Part shown: positions 37,517-46,592 of the stretch, one piece after another
Numbering within the stretch: the first letter of the stretch is position 1
How the letters are laid out: every line of letters starts with the position of its first letter
DNA from: Massilia mucilaginosa
Lineage (GTDB): Bacteria > Pseudomonadota > Gammaproteobacteria > Burkholderiales > Burkholderiaceae_D
Length of the DNA stretch: 64,000 bases
Direction of reading: 5' to 3'
Assembly: GCF_011682145.1 (NCBI RefSeq)
Contig: NZ_WHJH01000016.1
Location: 1 to 64,000, forward strand
Notes under the pieces: model-generated
The model's database searches: none
Told to the model about the DNA's origin: nothing
What the model saw: the letters and a program-made list of their open reading frames with translations, nothing else
Program-made: the position numbers and the translations under genes

Positions 37517-37960
37517 TTACTTTGGCAGCTGATTAGCAGGCGTTGCAGGAACAGTTGCCGGGGCAGCCGCATCAGCCGCTGGCGCGGCGGGCGCCGGTGC
37601 TGGCGCAGGCACTGCTGGCGTGACCACTGGCGCGGCGGTCGGGATGGCGGCCGAACCGGTCACCGGGGCCGGGGCGGTCACGGCGGCGCGATCCATCAGG
37701 CCGCCGCTGTTGACGCCGGTCTGGCCCTTGGCAAAATACGCCAGGCCCAGGGTGGCGCCGAAGAACACCGCGGCGGCAACGCCGGTCGACTTCGACATGA
37801 AGTTCGACGAGCCGGTGGCGCCGAACAGGCTGCCGGAAGCACCGGAACCGAAGGCCGCACCCATATCGGCGCCCTTGCCATGCTGCAGCAATACCAGGCC
37901 GATAATCGCCAGAGCGGAAAGAACCTGTACAACAACTACCAGATTGAACAACGTGTTCAT
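37517..37960 (-). CDS. secG: Preprotein translocase subunit SecG
   Basis: A 147-residue SecG with two transmembrane segments (about residues 3-22 and 55-75) joined by a cytoplasmic GKGADMGAAFGSGASGSLFG loop that is the family signature. It helps SecYEG-SecA export. The C-terminal 65 residues are a Pro/Ala-rich extension common in this lineage but absent in Escherichia coli. Directly downstream of tpiA. Confidence 0.95.
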   Translation of the reverse strand: MNTLFNLVVVVQVLSALAIIGLVLLQHGKGADMGAAFGSGASGSLFGATGSSNFMSKSTGVAAAVFFGATLGLAYFAKGQTGVNSGGLMDRAAVTAPAPVTGSAAIPTAAPVVTPAVPAPAPAPAAPAADAAAPATVPATPANQLPK

Positions 37961-37996
37961 TGCTTATTCCATTCCAAGTTTAACAACAATAATAGT

Positions 37997-38743
37997 TCAA
38001 TTGGCCGCGTGAAGAATGGCGAGGAAATCCGCCGCCTTCAATGCCGCCCCGCCGATCAGACCGCCGTCGATATCTGGCTGGGCCATCAATTCAAGGGCGT
38101 TATCGGGCTTCATGCTGCCGCCGTACAAAATCTGCACTGTCTCGGCCGCTACTGCATTCTTTGCCATCAGCTGCGCGCGCAGCTGGGCGTGGACTTCCTG
38201 GGCCATGGCCGGCGTGGCGGTCTTGCCGGTGCCGATGGCCCACACCGGTTCGTAGGCGACGACGATCTGCGCCACGCGCTCGCCCACCAGGTCGAGTACG
38301 GCGCCGAGCTGGCTCGCTACCACGGCCACGGTCTGGCCGGCCTCGCGTTCGGCCAGCGTTTCGCCGACACACACGATCGGGGTCATGCCCGCGTCGAGCA
38401 CGGCGACGGCTTTTTTGGCCACCAGCTCGCTGTTTTCGCCATGGTAGGCGCGCCGCTCGGAGTGGCCGACGATGACGTAGGCGCAGGCGAAATCGGCCAG
38501 CATGGAGGCCGCGACTTCGCCGGTGAAGGCGCCGCCCGGCTGGGCCGAGACATCCTGGGCACCCCAGGCGACCGGGCTGCCGGCCAGGGCATCCTGGCAC
38601 TGGGCCAGATAGGGGGCCGGCGCACAGACGGCACAAGAGGCTTCAGAGGCATTGACGCCAGCGACGATGCCGGCCAACAGGCTCGCATTCGCGGCACGGT
38701 TGCCGTTCATCTTCCAATTTCCTACGACGAGTTTGCGACGCAT
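37997..38743 (-). CDS. tpiA: Triose-phosphate isomerase
   Basis: Interconverts dihydroxyacetone phosphate and glyceraldehyde 3-phosphate in glycolysis. 248 residues, with GNWKMNG, the catalytic His in GHSERR and the catalytic Glu in [11 protein letters not shown], and the phosphate loop GGSMKPDN and GGLIGGAAL. Followed by secG, the usual proteobacterial order. Confidence 0.96.
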   Translation of the reverse strand: MRRKLVVGNWKMNGNRAANASLLAGIVAGVNASEASCAVCAPAPYLAQCQDALAGSPVAWGAQDVSAQPGGAFTGEVAASMLADFACAYVIVGHSERRAYHGENSELVAKKAVAVLDAGMTPIVCVGETLAEREAGQTVAVVASQLGAVLDLVGERVAQIVVAYEPVWAIGTGKTATPAMAQEVHAQLRAQLMAKNAVAAETVQILYGGSMKPDNALELMAQPDIDGGLIGGAALKAADFLAILHAAN

Positions 38744-38826
38744 AGTAGCCCAGATTTAATTAACCCGCTATTTTAACCCCCGATCCGATGTCGGTCAAAC
38801 AAAGGCCGGGGTCAGTTGCCAGCCGA

Positions 38827-39807
38827 TCACAGCACTTGCAACATGATCTTCCCGATATGGGTAGAACTCTCCATCAGGGCGTGCGCCTGGGCAGCCTGTT
38901 CGAGCGGAAAAGTCTTGAAAATCACCGGGCGAATCTTGCCTTCTTCAATCAGCGGCCAGACCTTGTCGCGCAACCTGGCGGCGATCGCGCCCTTGAAGGC
39001 GACCGGGCGCGGACGCAGGGTCGAGCCGGAAATGGTCAGGCGGCGCCGCAGCACCTGGCCGAGGTCGATATTCGCCCTGGCGCCGCCCAGCAGCGCGATC
39101 AGGGCGATGCGGCCATCGTCGGCCAGGCAATCGATTTCGCGTGGAATGTAGTCGCCGCCGACCATGTCGAGGATCACGTCGACGCCCTTGTTGTCGGTGA
39201 GCGACTTGACGACCGCGACGAAATCCTCGGTTTTGTAGTCGATGCCGCGTTCGGCGCCGAGCGACTCGGTGGCGCGGCACTTGTCGGCGCTGCCGGCGGT
39301 GGCGAACACGCGGTGGCCGAGGGCGGCGGCGAGCTGGATCGCGCTCACCCCGATGCCGGACGTGCCGCCCTGCACCAGCAAGGTCTCGTTGCCGGACAGG
39401 TGGGCGCGCTCGAACACATTGCTCCAGACCGTGAAGAAGTTCTCGGGCAGGGACGCCGCTTCGAGCGGCGAGAGGCCGGCTGGCACCGGCAGGCACTGCT
39501 GCAGCGGGGCGGCGCAGTATTCGGCGTAGCCGCCGCCCTGGACCAGGGCGCAGACCATGTCGCCTTGGTGGAAAGTGCTGCCGGCCAGGTCGCCGCCGAC
39601 GATCTCGCCGGCCACTTCGAGGCCGGGCAGGTCGGACGCGCCCGGCGGGACAGGGTAATGACCGAGGCGCTGCAAGACGTCGGGACGGTTGATGCCGGCC
39701 GCGTGCACGCGGATCAGCACTTCGCCGGCTTTCAGGTCAGGAACGGGACGCTCGCACAGTTGCAATACATCGGGAGGACCGGGCTGTTTGATGTCGATGG
39801 CACGCAT
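38827..39807 (-). CDS. NAD(P)H-quinone oxidoreductase (PIG3/Qor-type)
   Basis: A 326-residue zinc-independent medium-chain reductase. AAGINRPDVLQRLGHYPVPP and the NADPH-binding VQGGTSGIGVSAIQLA mark the TP53I3/PIG3-like branch of quinone reductases. It reduces quinones or enones using NADPH. It is upstream of tpiA in the same direction (about 80 bp apart). Confidence 0.9.
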   Translation of the reverse strand: MRAIDIKQPGPPDVLQLCERPVPDLKAGEVLIRVHAAGINRPDVLQRLGHYPVPPGASDLPGLEVAGEIVGGDLAGSTFHQGDMVCALVQGGGYAEYCAAPLQQCLPVPAGLSPLEAASLPENFFTVWSNVFERAHLSGNETLLVQGGTSGIGVSAIQLAAALGHRVFATAGSADKCRATESLGAERGIDYKTEDFVAVVKSLTDNKGVDVILDMVGGDYIPREIDCLADDGRIALIALLGGARANIDLGQVLRRRLTISGSTLRPRPVAFKGAIAARLRDKVWPLIEEGKIRPVIFKTFPLEQAAQAHALMESSTHIGKIMLQVL

Positions 39808-39956
39808 GGGATGGGGCTCGCTTGGGGCAAAAGGCGATTGTACGGGATGTGGGGGATGCGTGTTTTGCAGGACGCCGCCAGCGACCCGATGACCAACCCT
39901 TACGTAGCTAAAGCGGACAGCGTCATCAATGCGCTTTCCAGCAAGGCCGGCAGTTC

Positions 39957-39993
39957 AGAAAAGGGGTCCCGAAACAGGTATGTTTCGCGACCC
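39957..39993 (-). terminator. Terminator after the Sel1-repeat gene
   Basis: Minus-strand arms GGGTCGCGAAACA and TGTTTCGGGACCC flank TACC, followed by CTTTTCT. One mismatch in the stem. It lies 45 bp past the stop at 40038. Confidence 0.6.
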
Positions 39994-40037
39994 ACATCGC
40001 GCGATCCGGCAACGACCGGCCGCGGAAATAGCAACGG

Positions 40038-40688
40038 CTACCCCGCCCCGCCCCCACTGCGCGACTGCGTCGGCAGCGGCGTCCCCGGCTTCCACGCGCG
40101 CGACAAAGCCTGCGCCTCGTCGATCTGCTCCTGCGTCATGCGCCTGGCGATCGCCGCCCGCTGCCCGGTGGCGTTGGCGTTGCCGCTGGCGGCCGCCAGG
40201 TTCCACAACATATACGCCAGCACCTTATCCTGCGGCATGCCCGCCGCGTGATAGCGGTACATCAAACCCAGCGCATGCTGCGCCTCGGCATGGCCCTGCT
40301 CGGCGGCCTTGCGGAACCATCCGATTGCCGCCTTGTGATCGAGCGGCACCGCGGTGCCCGTGTAATACATCGCCCCCACCACATACTGCGCGTCGGCCTT
40401 GCCCCGCTCGGCCGCCTTGCGGTGCCACAGCATGGCCTGCTTGTAGTCGCGCGCCACCCCGCGTCCCATGTAATACATGAGCCCGAGCAAATGCTGCGCG
40501 TCGACATGCCCGGCCCTGGCCAGCGGCGCGACTTCTTTCAGCGCCCGCGCATAGTCGCGCGCATTATAGGCGTTGGCGCCTTCGGTAAAGCCGGCGAGCG
40601 CACTGCCGTGCAGGCTGGCGGCGAGCAGCATCGCATACAAGAACTTGTTCATGGCGCGGGTGGCCTGGCGCGCGTGCGTGACGCTCAT
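40038..40688 (-). CDS. Sel1-repeat (TPR-like) exported protein
   Basis: A 216-residue protein with a signal-peptide-like start, then at least three Sel1-like repeats of about 36 residues (DAQHLLGLMYYMGRGVARDY, DAQYVVGAMYYTGTAVPLDH, EAQHALGLMYRYHAAGMPQD), which form helical scaffolds for protein-protein contacts. The ATG at 40688 overlaps the upstream DUF2807 stop (ATGA); 40652 (MNKFLYAM) is the alternative and gives a more compact signal peptide. Periplasmic. Confidence 0.8.
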   Translation of the reverse strand: MSVTHARQATRAMNKFLYAMLLAASLHGSALAGFTEGANAYNARDYARALKEVAPLARAGHVDAQHLLGLMYYMGRGVARDYKQAMLWHRKAAERGKADAQYVVGAMYYTGTAVPLDHKAAIGWFRKAAEQGHAEAQHALGLMYRYHAAGMPQDKVLAYMLWNLAAASGNANATGQRAAIARRMTQEQIDEAQALSRAWKPGTPLPTQSRSGGGAG

Positions 40689-41437
40689 TTCCAGCTGACC
40701 TTGCCAAGACCTTCGACGCTGACGTTGCGGCTGCCCGGCTTGCCGTACACCGTCACCGATCCCATCCCGTTCAGCTTCAGCTTGGCGCTCTGGCGCGCCA
40801 TCACCGTGGCGTTGCCCAGCCCGTTCAAGTCGAGGTTCACGCTGTCGGTCTGGAAGTGCTGCGCATCGAGTCCGCCCAGCCCGCCCAGATTGGCCCTGAG
40901 CCACTTGGCGCGCCCGCTCAGCCTGGCATATCCGGCCCCGCGCAGCTCCAGCTCGACGCCCTCGCTGGCCACGCCCTGCAAGTCCAGGCTGCCTACCCCG
41001 CCCAGGCTGGCGCTGACGACGCGGTAGGTGCAGCTGACCTTCATCGAGCCGGCCCCTTCCAGCGACAGGTCGAGCTCGTCGCCCGCGAAACCGCTGACCT
41101 CGGTCGAACCGAAGCCGTCGGACGACACTTCGCGCAGGCTCGGGAGCGTCAGCTCGGCCCGCGCACGGCTGCCGCGCGCGGCGCCGCCGATGCTGATGGT
41201 GTCGCCGTGCTGCTCGGTGGTGACGCTGCCCAGGGCGCGCCGGGTGCCTTTGACGACCAGGCTGGGCACGGCGCCCTGGCGCAGGTGCAGGTCGATCGCC
41301 CCGTCGACCCGGACCCGCTGCGCGCTGGCGTCGACCGTGCGGGTTTCGGTCGTGCCGTCGTCGGCCGAGGCGGCCGTGGCGAGCGGGGCAAGGGCGAGCG
41401 CCGCCGCCAGCGCGCCGGCTTGGAAAAACTCAATCAT
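40685..41437 (-). CDS. DUF2807 (GIN-domain) exported protein
   Basis: A 250-residue protein with a signal peptide (to about residue 25) and a repetitive parallel-beta region typical of the GIN/DUF2807 fold (LDLSLEGAGSMKVS, LDLQGVASEGVELEL, VNLDLNGLGNATV, LKLNGMGSVTVYG). This family is probably an envelope beta-helix; the function is not known. Coupled by ATGA to the Sel1-repeat gene. Confidence 0.82.
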   Translation of the reverse strand: MIEFFQAGALAAALALAPLATAASADDGTTETRTVDASAQRVRVDGAIDLHLRQGAVPSLVVKGTRRALGSVTTEQHGDTISIGGAARGSRARAELTLPSLREVSSDGFGSTEVSGFAGDELDLSLEGAGSMKVSCTYRVVSASLGGVGSLDLQGVASEGVELELRGAGYARLSGRAKWLRANLGGLGGLDAQHFQTDSVNLDLNGLGNATVMARQSAKLKLNGMGSVTVYGKPGSRNVSVEGLGKVSWK

Positions 41438-41509
41438 GGTGCATCTTTCGCATCGTTTGTTGTGGCTTGGCTGGCGCCTACATTACCAGCAAGCCGGACG
41501 GCTTTCCAC

Positions 41510-41716
41510 TTATTGCGGCAGGCGGGCTTTTGCGGCGGCGCTCAGGCGGCGCGCGCTGACCACGACCACCGGCATGGCGGCGTCAAGCGTGGCGCTGGCG
41601 GCCAGCGGCGCGCTGCGCTGGACTGGCGCCGGCGCGCCCGCAGTGGCGAAGGTGCTGGCGCCGATGACGGCGACGACGGCAAGAAAAATGGCTTCCATGT
41701 GTTTGGCGATGTTCAT
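41510..41716 (-). CDS. Small exported or membrane-anchored protein
   Basis: A 68-residue protein with an N-terminal hydrophobic segment (MEAIFLAVVAVIGASTFATA) and an Ala-rich tail ending AAAKARLPQ. The start at 41716 follows GAGGAG. Upstream of the DUF2807/Sel1 pair on the same strand. Function unknown. Confidence 0.6.
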   Translation of the reverse strand: MNIAKHMEAIFLAVVAVIGASTFATAGAPAPVQRSAPLAASATLDAAMPVVVVSARRLSAAAKARLPQ

Positions 41717-41915
41717 GATGCGCTCCTCGTGTGGGTTCGGTGGCGTGGCGGTATGGTGTGACTGTAACCACACGGCGCCCGTCTCTCCAGCCGATTGCGA
41801 TGAACTGCATTTTTCGCCACCTGGTCCAGCAAAAATGCGCGACGAGGCGTCACGCACGCTTGTACTCACTTGTGCCAGTTGACGAGCCCGTCACGGCGTC
41901 CGATACTCGTGCACC

Positions 41916-43211
41916 ATGCAAGCGACCACCTCCCCCAGCTCCCCCGCGCCCGACGCGATTGTCGTCGGCAGCGGGCCGGGCGGCGCCAGCGTGGCGCGCG
42001 AACTGGCCGCCCGCGGCCTGCGCGTGCTGATCCTGGAACAGGGCAGCGCCGCCCCGCTCAAAGGCACGCTGGTCCAGATGGCGCGCATCGGCGCAATTCC
42101 CGGCAAGGGCGCCTTTATCCACCGCGACGCCTCGCTGCTGGTGCAGGGCATCAACGCCGGCGGCAGCTCCAGCATCAATTTCGCCACCGCCGCCGATCCG
42201 CCCCTGGCCCGCTTCGGCGCGTTCGGCATCGACCTGGCGCCGGCCTTGCAGGCCCTGCGCGCCGAACTGCCGATCGGCCCGCTTCCGGATGCGCTGGTCG
42301 GCCCGGCGGCGCGCCGCATCATGCAAGGCGCCCTGGCGCTGGGCCTGGACTGGCGCAAGCTCGACAAGATGATCCGCCCGCAACTGTGCCGCACCGGCTG
42401 CTGGCGTTGCGTCTACGGCTGTCCGTTCGGGGCCAAGTGGAGCGCGCGCGATCTTCTGGACCAGGCCCGCAGCCACGGCGCCATCCTGCTCGACCAGGCC
42501 CGCGCCACGCGCGTGCTGGTCCAGAACGGCAAGGCGGCCGGGGTTGAATACATGCGGGGAGGCAAGCTTGAACAGGCGCTGGCGCCGCTGGTGATCCTGG
42601 CCGGCGGCGGCATCGGCAGTCCGCGCCTGCTGCACGCCAGCGGCTTGCGCGCCCGGTCCAGCAGCCTGTTCAGCGATCCGGTGGTGGCGCTGATGGGGAC
42701 GGTGGACGAGCTCGACGGTGGCGCCGAGGTGCCGATGGCGGCCGGCCTGCGCCTGGACCAGGCCGGCATCTCGCTGGCCGACATGACCTTGCCCAGGCCG
42801 ATGTACCAGGCCTTCGCGGCGCAGGCCGGCCGCTTCGACCGCCTGTTCGCGCACCGCCGCACGCTCTCGGTCATGGTCAAGATTGCCGACCAGGCTGGCG
42901 GCGCGGTCGGGCCGCGCTGGGTCGACAAGACGCTGCACCGGCTCGACCGCGACAAGCTGGCCCAGGGCGAAGCGATGGCGCGCGCCATCCTGGCCGCTTG
43001 CGGCGCCACGCACGTCTTCAAAAGCCACCATTTCGCCGCGCATCCGGGCGGTAGCGTGCGCATCGGCGATGGCGTCGACGCCAGTCTGCAAGCCGGCGCG
43101 GCCGGCCTGCATGTGTGCGACGCCTCGGTCATTCCGGGGCCGTGGGGCTTGCCGCCGACCCTGACCCTGCTCTGCCTGGGCAAATGGCTGGGCCAGCGCC
43201 TGGCGCGCTGA
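41916..43211 (+). CDS. GMC-type FAD oxidoreductase
   Basis: A 431-residue flavoprotein: FAD-binding VVGSGPGGASVARELAARG (residues about 16-34), GGSSSINFATA for flavin contact, and the C-terminal HHFAAHPGGSVRIGDG...DASVIPGPWGLPPTLT with the catalytic-site histidines of GMC enzymes. It also has C-x3-C-x2-C-x3-C-P (CRTGCWRCVYGCPFGAK, about residue 150), a cysteine cluster that could bind an Fe-S centre. Likely oxidises an alcohol or hydroxysteroid-type substrate. Weak ribosome site; the ATG at 41916 is the first in frame. Confidence 0.85.
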   Translation: MQATTSPSSPAPDAIVVGSGPGGASVARELAARGLRVLILEQGSAAPLKGTLVQMARIGAIPGKGAFIHRDASLLVQGINAGGSSSINFATAADPPLARFGAFGIDLAPALQALRAELPIGPLPDALVGPAARRIMQGALALGLDWRKLDKMIRPQLCRTGCWRCVYGCPFGAKWSARDLLDQARSHGAILLDQARATRVLVQNGKAAGVEYMRGGKLEQALAPLVILAGGGIGSPRLLHASGLRARSSSLFSDPVVALMGTVDELDGGAEVPMAAGLRLDQAGISLADMTLPRPMYQAFAAQAGRFDRLFAHRRTLSVMVKIADQAGGAVGPRWVDKTLHRLDRDKLAQGEAMARAILAACGATHVFKSHHFAAHPGGSVRIGDGVDASLQAGAAGLHVCDASVIPGPWGLPPTLTLLCLGKWLGQRLAR

Positions 43212-43244
43212 GACCCTGTTTCAGCGGCTCGGCAAGCGACCGGC

Positions 43245-43931
43245 TCAGGCGGCCAGCGCGCCGTTCAGCGCTTCATGCACCAGGTCGTCGATTTCGCCCG
43301 TGATCAGGGTCATGGAGCTGGCCACCACCGAGAACTCCTTGCCGGCCTGGCCGGCGCGCGCGGCGACGATCTGGGCATTGAAAGCGACCATGCGCGCCTG
43401 CTTGGCGATGGTCTTGATGTCGCCCATCATCACTTGCAACTGGCGCTTCTGGAGCTGGGCGTGGCGCTTCGATTGTTCCTCATACACCAGGGTCAGCCCG
43501 TTGAGCACGCTCAGCAGGGCCGTGGCGCTGCGCACCAGTTCATCGAGCAGCGCGGGCGCGCCGCGCCCTTCGCCGACGATGGCGTCGAGGGTCGATTCGG
43601 CCAGCGCGATGAAGTCGCGGATCACGCGGTCGCCCTGCAGCACGCCGAAATAGGCGTCGCGCAGCTGGGCGCAGAACACGCCCGGCAAGCCGCCCTTGCC
43701 TTCGACCAGGGTCAGGTGCGCTTCGCGGAACTGCGCCAGGGTCTCGCGCGCGGTGCCGGCGGCGCCGTGGTGGCCCATCGAGGCCAGGACCGCGTACAGC
43801 ACCACCCGCTGCGAGGTGAAGCGGCGCCGGCCGGACAGGTTGATCAGTGCGCCAAAGACGTCGCCGGATAGCTTGACCCCGGCAAATCCATCGTCGCGCG
43901 GGCGGGCCAAGGTGCTCGCATCTTCCAACAT
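43245..43931 (-). CDS. Soluble chemoreceptor-like signalling protein
   Basis: A 228-residue protein with no membrane segment or HAMP domain. Its C-terminal 50 residues (IKTIAKQARMVAFNAQIVAARAG and FSVVASSM) match the tip and descending helix of methyl-accepting chemotaxis proteins, where the normal consensus is IAxQTNLLALNAAIEAARAG. The canonical hairpin tip residues are altered, so CheA/CheW binding is doubtful. N-terminal 150 residues look like a helical bundle (chemoreceptor zinc-binding or four-helix-like). The start at 43931 follows GAAGGAGAG. Confidence 0.7.
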   Translation of the reverse strand: MLEDASTLARPRDDGFAGVKLSGDVFGALINLSGRRRFTSQRVVLYAVLASMGHHGAAGTARETLAQFREAHLTLVEGKGGLPGVFCAQLRDAYFGVLQGDRVIRDFIALAESTLDAIVGEGRGAPALLDELVRSATALLSVLNGLTLVYEEQSKRHAQLQKRQLQVMMGDIKTIAKQARMVAFNAQIVAARAGQAGKEFSVVASSMTLITGEIDDLVHEALNGALAA

Positions 43932-44448
43932 GGTGCTCTCCTTCTCAGTGCCGGCGGCGACTTCGCCAGCCGGACAAAGGAAGCCAGTGCAGGTTCCGTG
44001 CCAGGCCACAACCGGGCTTTTTGCCGTCGGCTTCACCAAATTGGCGCGATGCAACACAGAGCGAGCACCAAAGCGGTCCGCCACAGCCCAACATGATGCG
44101 CAAGTATCGTATTGACGCCCACCAATTGGACAATAACTTATGATTTACTTAAAGCTGCACTTCCAAAATTTCTCGTCTCTTTGTAGGACTAGGACTACAT
44201 ACAGAAATGATATGAACACAAATGGTGCTCTGCAACAGACGTCAAGCGAGCTCTTCACTATGAAGTTGGGTTTGTAATAGTATTTCCATATCAACTAAGC
44301 ATTCTCTGTAGAAAATTGCAACGAGATGTAAAGAACCGGGCTCATCCTTACCACTGTCACAAGCCAATGTTAGATTGCCCTCTCGCGTACACATACGTGA
44401 TCCAAGCCACAATCCGGCCTTAACAAAAGGCAACTTAATAGGTGCAAT
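43932..44448. other. AT-rich intergenic region before the PEP-CTERM gene
   Basis: A 517-bp region with clearly lower GC than the surroundings, carrying the upstream control region of the PEP-CTERM gene. One small minus-strand frame (44242-44394, about 50 residues, AT-rich codons) is possible but unsupported by a ribosome site. No RNA gene is recognised. Confidence 0.5.
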
Positions 44449-45006
44449 ATGATGAAAAAATCTAAAGTTTTCCTGTCGGCCATCGCGCTGGCATCCGCCG
44501 CTCTCGTATCGAGCCAGGCATCCGCTGTCGAGATCATCAATACCTCGACTCTGGAATTCGTCGACAACTTCGCTGAAGCCGACGGTTTCTTCGCTGGTGG
44601 CAACAAAGGCAACACCTTCATCGACAACTACAGCTTTACCCTGGCCCAGGCTGGCGAATTCGCCGCAGGCATTTTCTCGGTTACCGGCAGCGCTAAAACC
44701 GGCCTGGACATCACCGAATTCAACCTGATCGACAGCACCGGCTCCCTGTTCGGCGGCACCCTGCTGTCGACCGGTGCAACCGACCAATGGTCGCTGTCGA
44801 CCTCGAGCCTGAACGCCGGCACCTACACGCTGCAAGTAAAAGGCAGCATCCTGGGCAACACCGTGGGTCGCTACTCGACCAACATCGCTCTGGCACCAGT
44901 ACCTGAGCCAGAAACCTACGCAATGATGCTCGCCGGCCTCGGCCTGCTGGGCTTCACCGCTCGCCGCCGCAACAAAAAGGCAGCAGCCGCCGCACTGGCA
45001 GCGTAA
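44449..45006 (+). CDS. FxDxF-type PEP-CTERM exported protein
   Basis: A 185-residue exported protein: signal peptide to about residue 26 (SQASA-VEI), an FVDNF motif, a beta-rich body (NSYSFTLAQAG-like segments), and a C-terminal VPEPETYAMMLAGL helix followed by ARRRNKK, the PEP-CTERM sorting signal processed by exosortase. Such proteins are anchored or released with exopolysaccharide. No exosortase gene is in the window. It is followed by a terminator. Confidence 0.93.
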   Translation: MMKKSKVFLSAIALASAALVSSQASAVEIINTSTLEFVDNFAEADGFFAGGNKGNTFIDNYSFTLAQAGEFAAGIFSVTGSAKTGLDITEFNLIDSTGSLFGGTLLSTGATDQWSLSTSSLNAGTYTLQVKGSILGNTVGRYSTNIALAPVPEPETYAMMLAGLGLLGFTARRRNKKAAAAALAA

Positions 45007-45026
45007 GCTTTACGCGCCCTGCATGG

Positions 45027-45072
45027 AAAACCTCGCGTCCCAGTGACGCGGGGTCGCTATGCGGGGTTTTTT
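45027..45072 (+). terminator. Terminator after the PEP-CTERM gene
   Basis: AAAACCTCGC pairs with GCGGGGTTTT (one G-T pair), enclosing an inner GACGCGGGGT/ACCTCGCGTC stem, ending in six Ts at 45067-45072. Confidence 0.75.
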
Positions 45073-45182
45073 CACATGCATATGTTTGCTTAAAAACCAA
45101 CGTACGTTAAGATACTCCGCCATGCAGCGGCTCCGCCCCTGCGGCCGAGCTGGTTTCCCAGGTACTTATCGTGAGGTTTTTC

Positions 45183-46580
45183 ATGCGCATGCGCCAACTC
45201 CCCGTTCTCATCGCCGGACTGTCCCTGTCCCTGTCCGCAGTCGCGGCCGCCAGCGACAGCTGGAACGTTCCCGTCAACGTCAAGAAGCTCGACAACGGCC
45301 TGACCGTGATCGTCTCGCCCGACCACACCTCGCCCACCGTCGGCGTGAGCGTGGTGTACCACGTCGGCATGCGGCTCGAACCGAAAAACCGCACCGGCTT
45401 CGCCCACCTGTTCGAACACCTGATGTTCCAGGGCACGCCGAACGCACCGAAGGGCGTGTTCGACAAGACCATCACCGGCGGCGGCGGACGCAACAACGGC
45501 TCGACCCGCCCCGACTTCACCAACTATATAGAGACGGCGCCGGTCTCGTCGATCGAGTCGATCCTGTGGCTCGAAGCGGACCGCATGAAGACGCTCGACT
45601 TCAACGAGAAAACCCTGAAGAACCAGCAGGACGTTGTCAAGGAAGAAATCCGGGTCAACGTGAAGAACCAGCCGTACGGCGGCTTCATGTGGATCGACAT
45701 CAACCAGCAAGCGTTCCAGAAGTGGGAAAACAATCACGACGGCTACGGCAGCTTCGAAGACCTGGAAGGCGCCAGCCTGGACGACGTGCGCAATTTCCAC
45801 CGCGATTACTACGGCCCCAACAATGCGGTGCTGGCCATTTCCGGCGACGTGACCCCGGCCCAGGGTTTTGCGCTGGCGCAGAAATACTTCGCCGCCATCC
45901 CGACACGCCCGACCCCGCCGCCGACCGATTTTTCCGAACCGCTCAATAGCGCCGAAAAGCGCATCGAGCAAAGCGACGCGCTGGCCCAGGTGCCGGCCAT
46001 TGCCGCCGGCTGGAAAATGCCGGCGCGTGGCAGCAAGGATCTGGCGCCGATGGCGGTGCTGGGCGAACTGCTGGCCGGCGGCGACGCCTCGGTGCTGTAC
46101 CAGGGCCTGGTCAAGGGGCGCGAAGTGGCGCTCAACATCGAGAACCTGTACGGGCTGACCAGCCCGTGGGAATTCGACGGCCCGACCTTGTTCACCGTGT
46201 TCGCGCTGTACAAGCCGACCGGCAACGCCGACACCGTGCTCAAGGGCATCGATGAAGAAATCGCCAAAGTGGCCGCCGGCGGGGTCGATCCCGCCACGCT
46301 CAAGCGCGTCAAGACGCGCATGCTGGCCAACTGGTACAACACGCTGGAAAGCTTCATGGACCGCGCCGACACCCTGGCCAAGCTGCAAACCCTGTGGGGC
46401 GACGCCAACGTGGCCAACAAGATTCCGGGCTGGATCGAAGGCGTGAGCTCGGAAGACATCCAGCGCGTCGCGAAGACCTACCTGACCCGCGCCAACCGCA
46501 CCGTGATCGACCGCAAGCCGGTCGCCAAGACCGCCGCCGTGGCCGCGCCCGCCGCCGCCCCAACGCCCGTGAAGAACTAA
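45183..46580 (+). CDS. M16 family metallopeptidase, catalytic subunit
   Basis: A 465-residue exported peptidase (signal peptide to about residue 23) of the pitrilysin/insulinase clan. The inverted zinc motif is H75-L-F-E78-H79 (HLFEH), followed by VKEEIRVN, where the third ligand Glu lies. The C-terminal half is the inactive-type domain (MPARGSKDLAPMAVLGELL). Paired with the next gene, it resembles bacterial periplasmic heterodimeric M16 peptidases. GTGAGG precedes the ATG at 45183. Confidence 0.92.
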   Translation: MRMRQLPVLIAGLSLSLSAVAAASDSWNVPVNVKKLDNGLTVIVSPDHTSPTVGVSVVYHVGMRLEPKNRTGFAHLFEHLMFQGTPNAPKGVFDKTITGGGGRNNGSTRPDFTNYIETAPVSSIESILWLEADRMKTLDFNEKTLKNQQDVVKEEIRVNVKNQPYGGFMWIDINQQAFQKWENNHDGYGSFEDLEGASLDDVRNFHRDYYGPNNAVLAISGDVTPAQGFALAQKYFAAIPTRPTPPPTDFSEPLNSAEKRIEQSDALAQVPAIAAGWKMPARGSKDLAPMAVLGELLAGGDASVLYQGLVKGREVALNIENLYGLTSPWEFDGPTLFTVFALYKPTGNADTVLKGIDEEIAKVAAGGVDPATLKRVKTRMLANWYNTLESFMDRADTLAKLQTLWGDANVANKIPGWIEGVSSEDIQRVAKTYLTRANRTVIDRKPVAKTAAVAAPAAAPTPVKN

Positions 46581-46592
46581 GGAGAGCCCGCC

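Noticed and set aside
44242-44835. Minus-strand frame across the PEP-CTERM gene
   Set aside because: Overlaps a gene with a full signal peptide and PEP-CTERM motif; only its 3' end outside that gene was considered separately.
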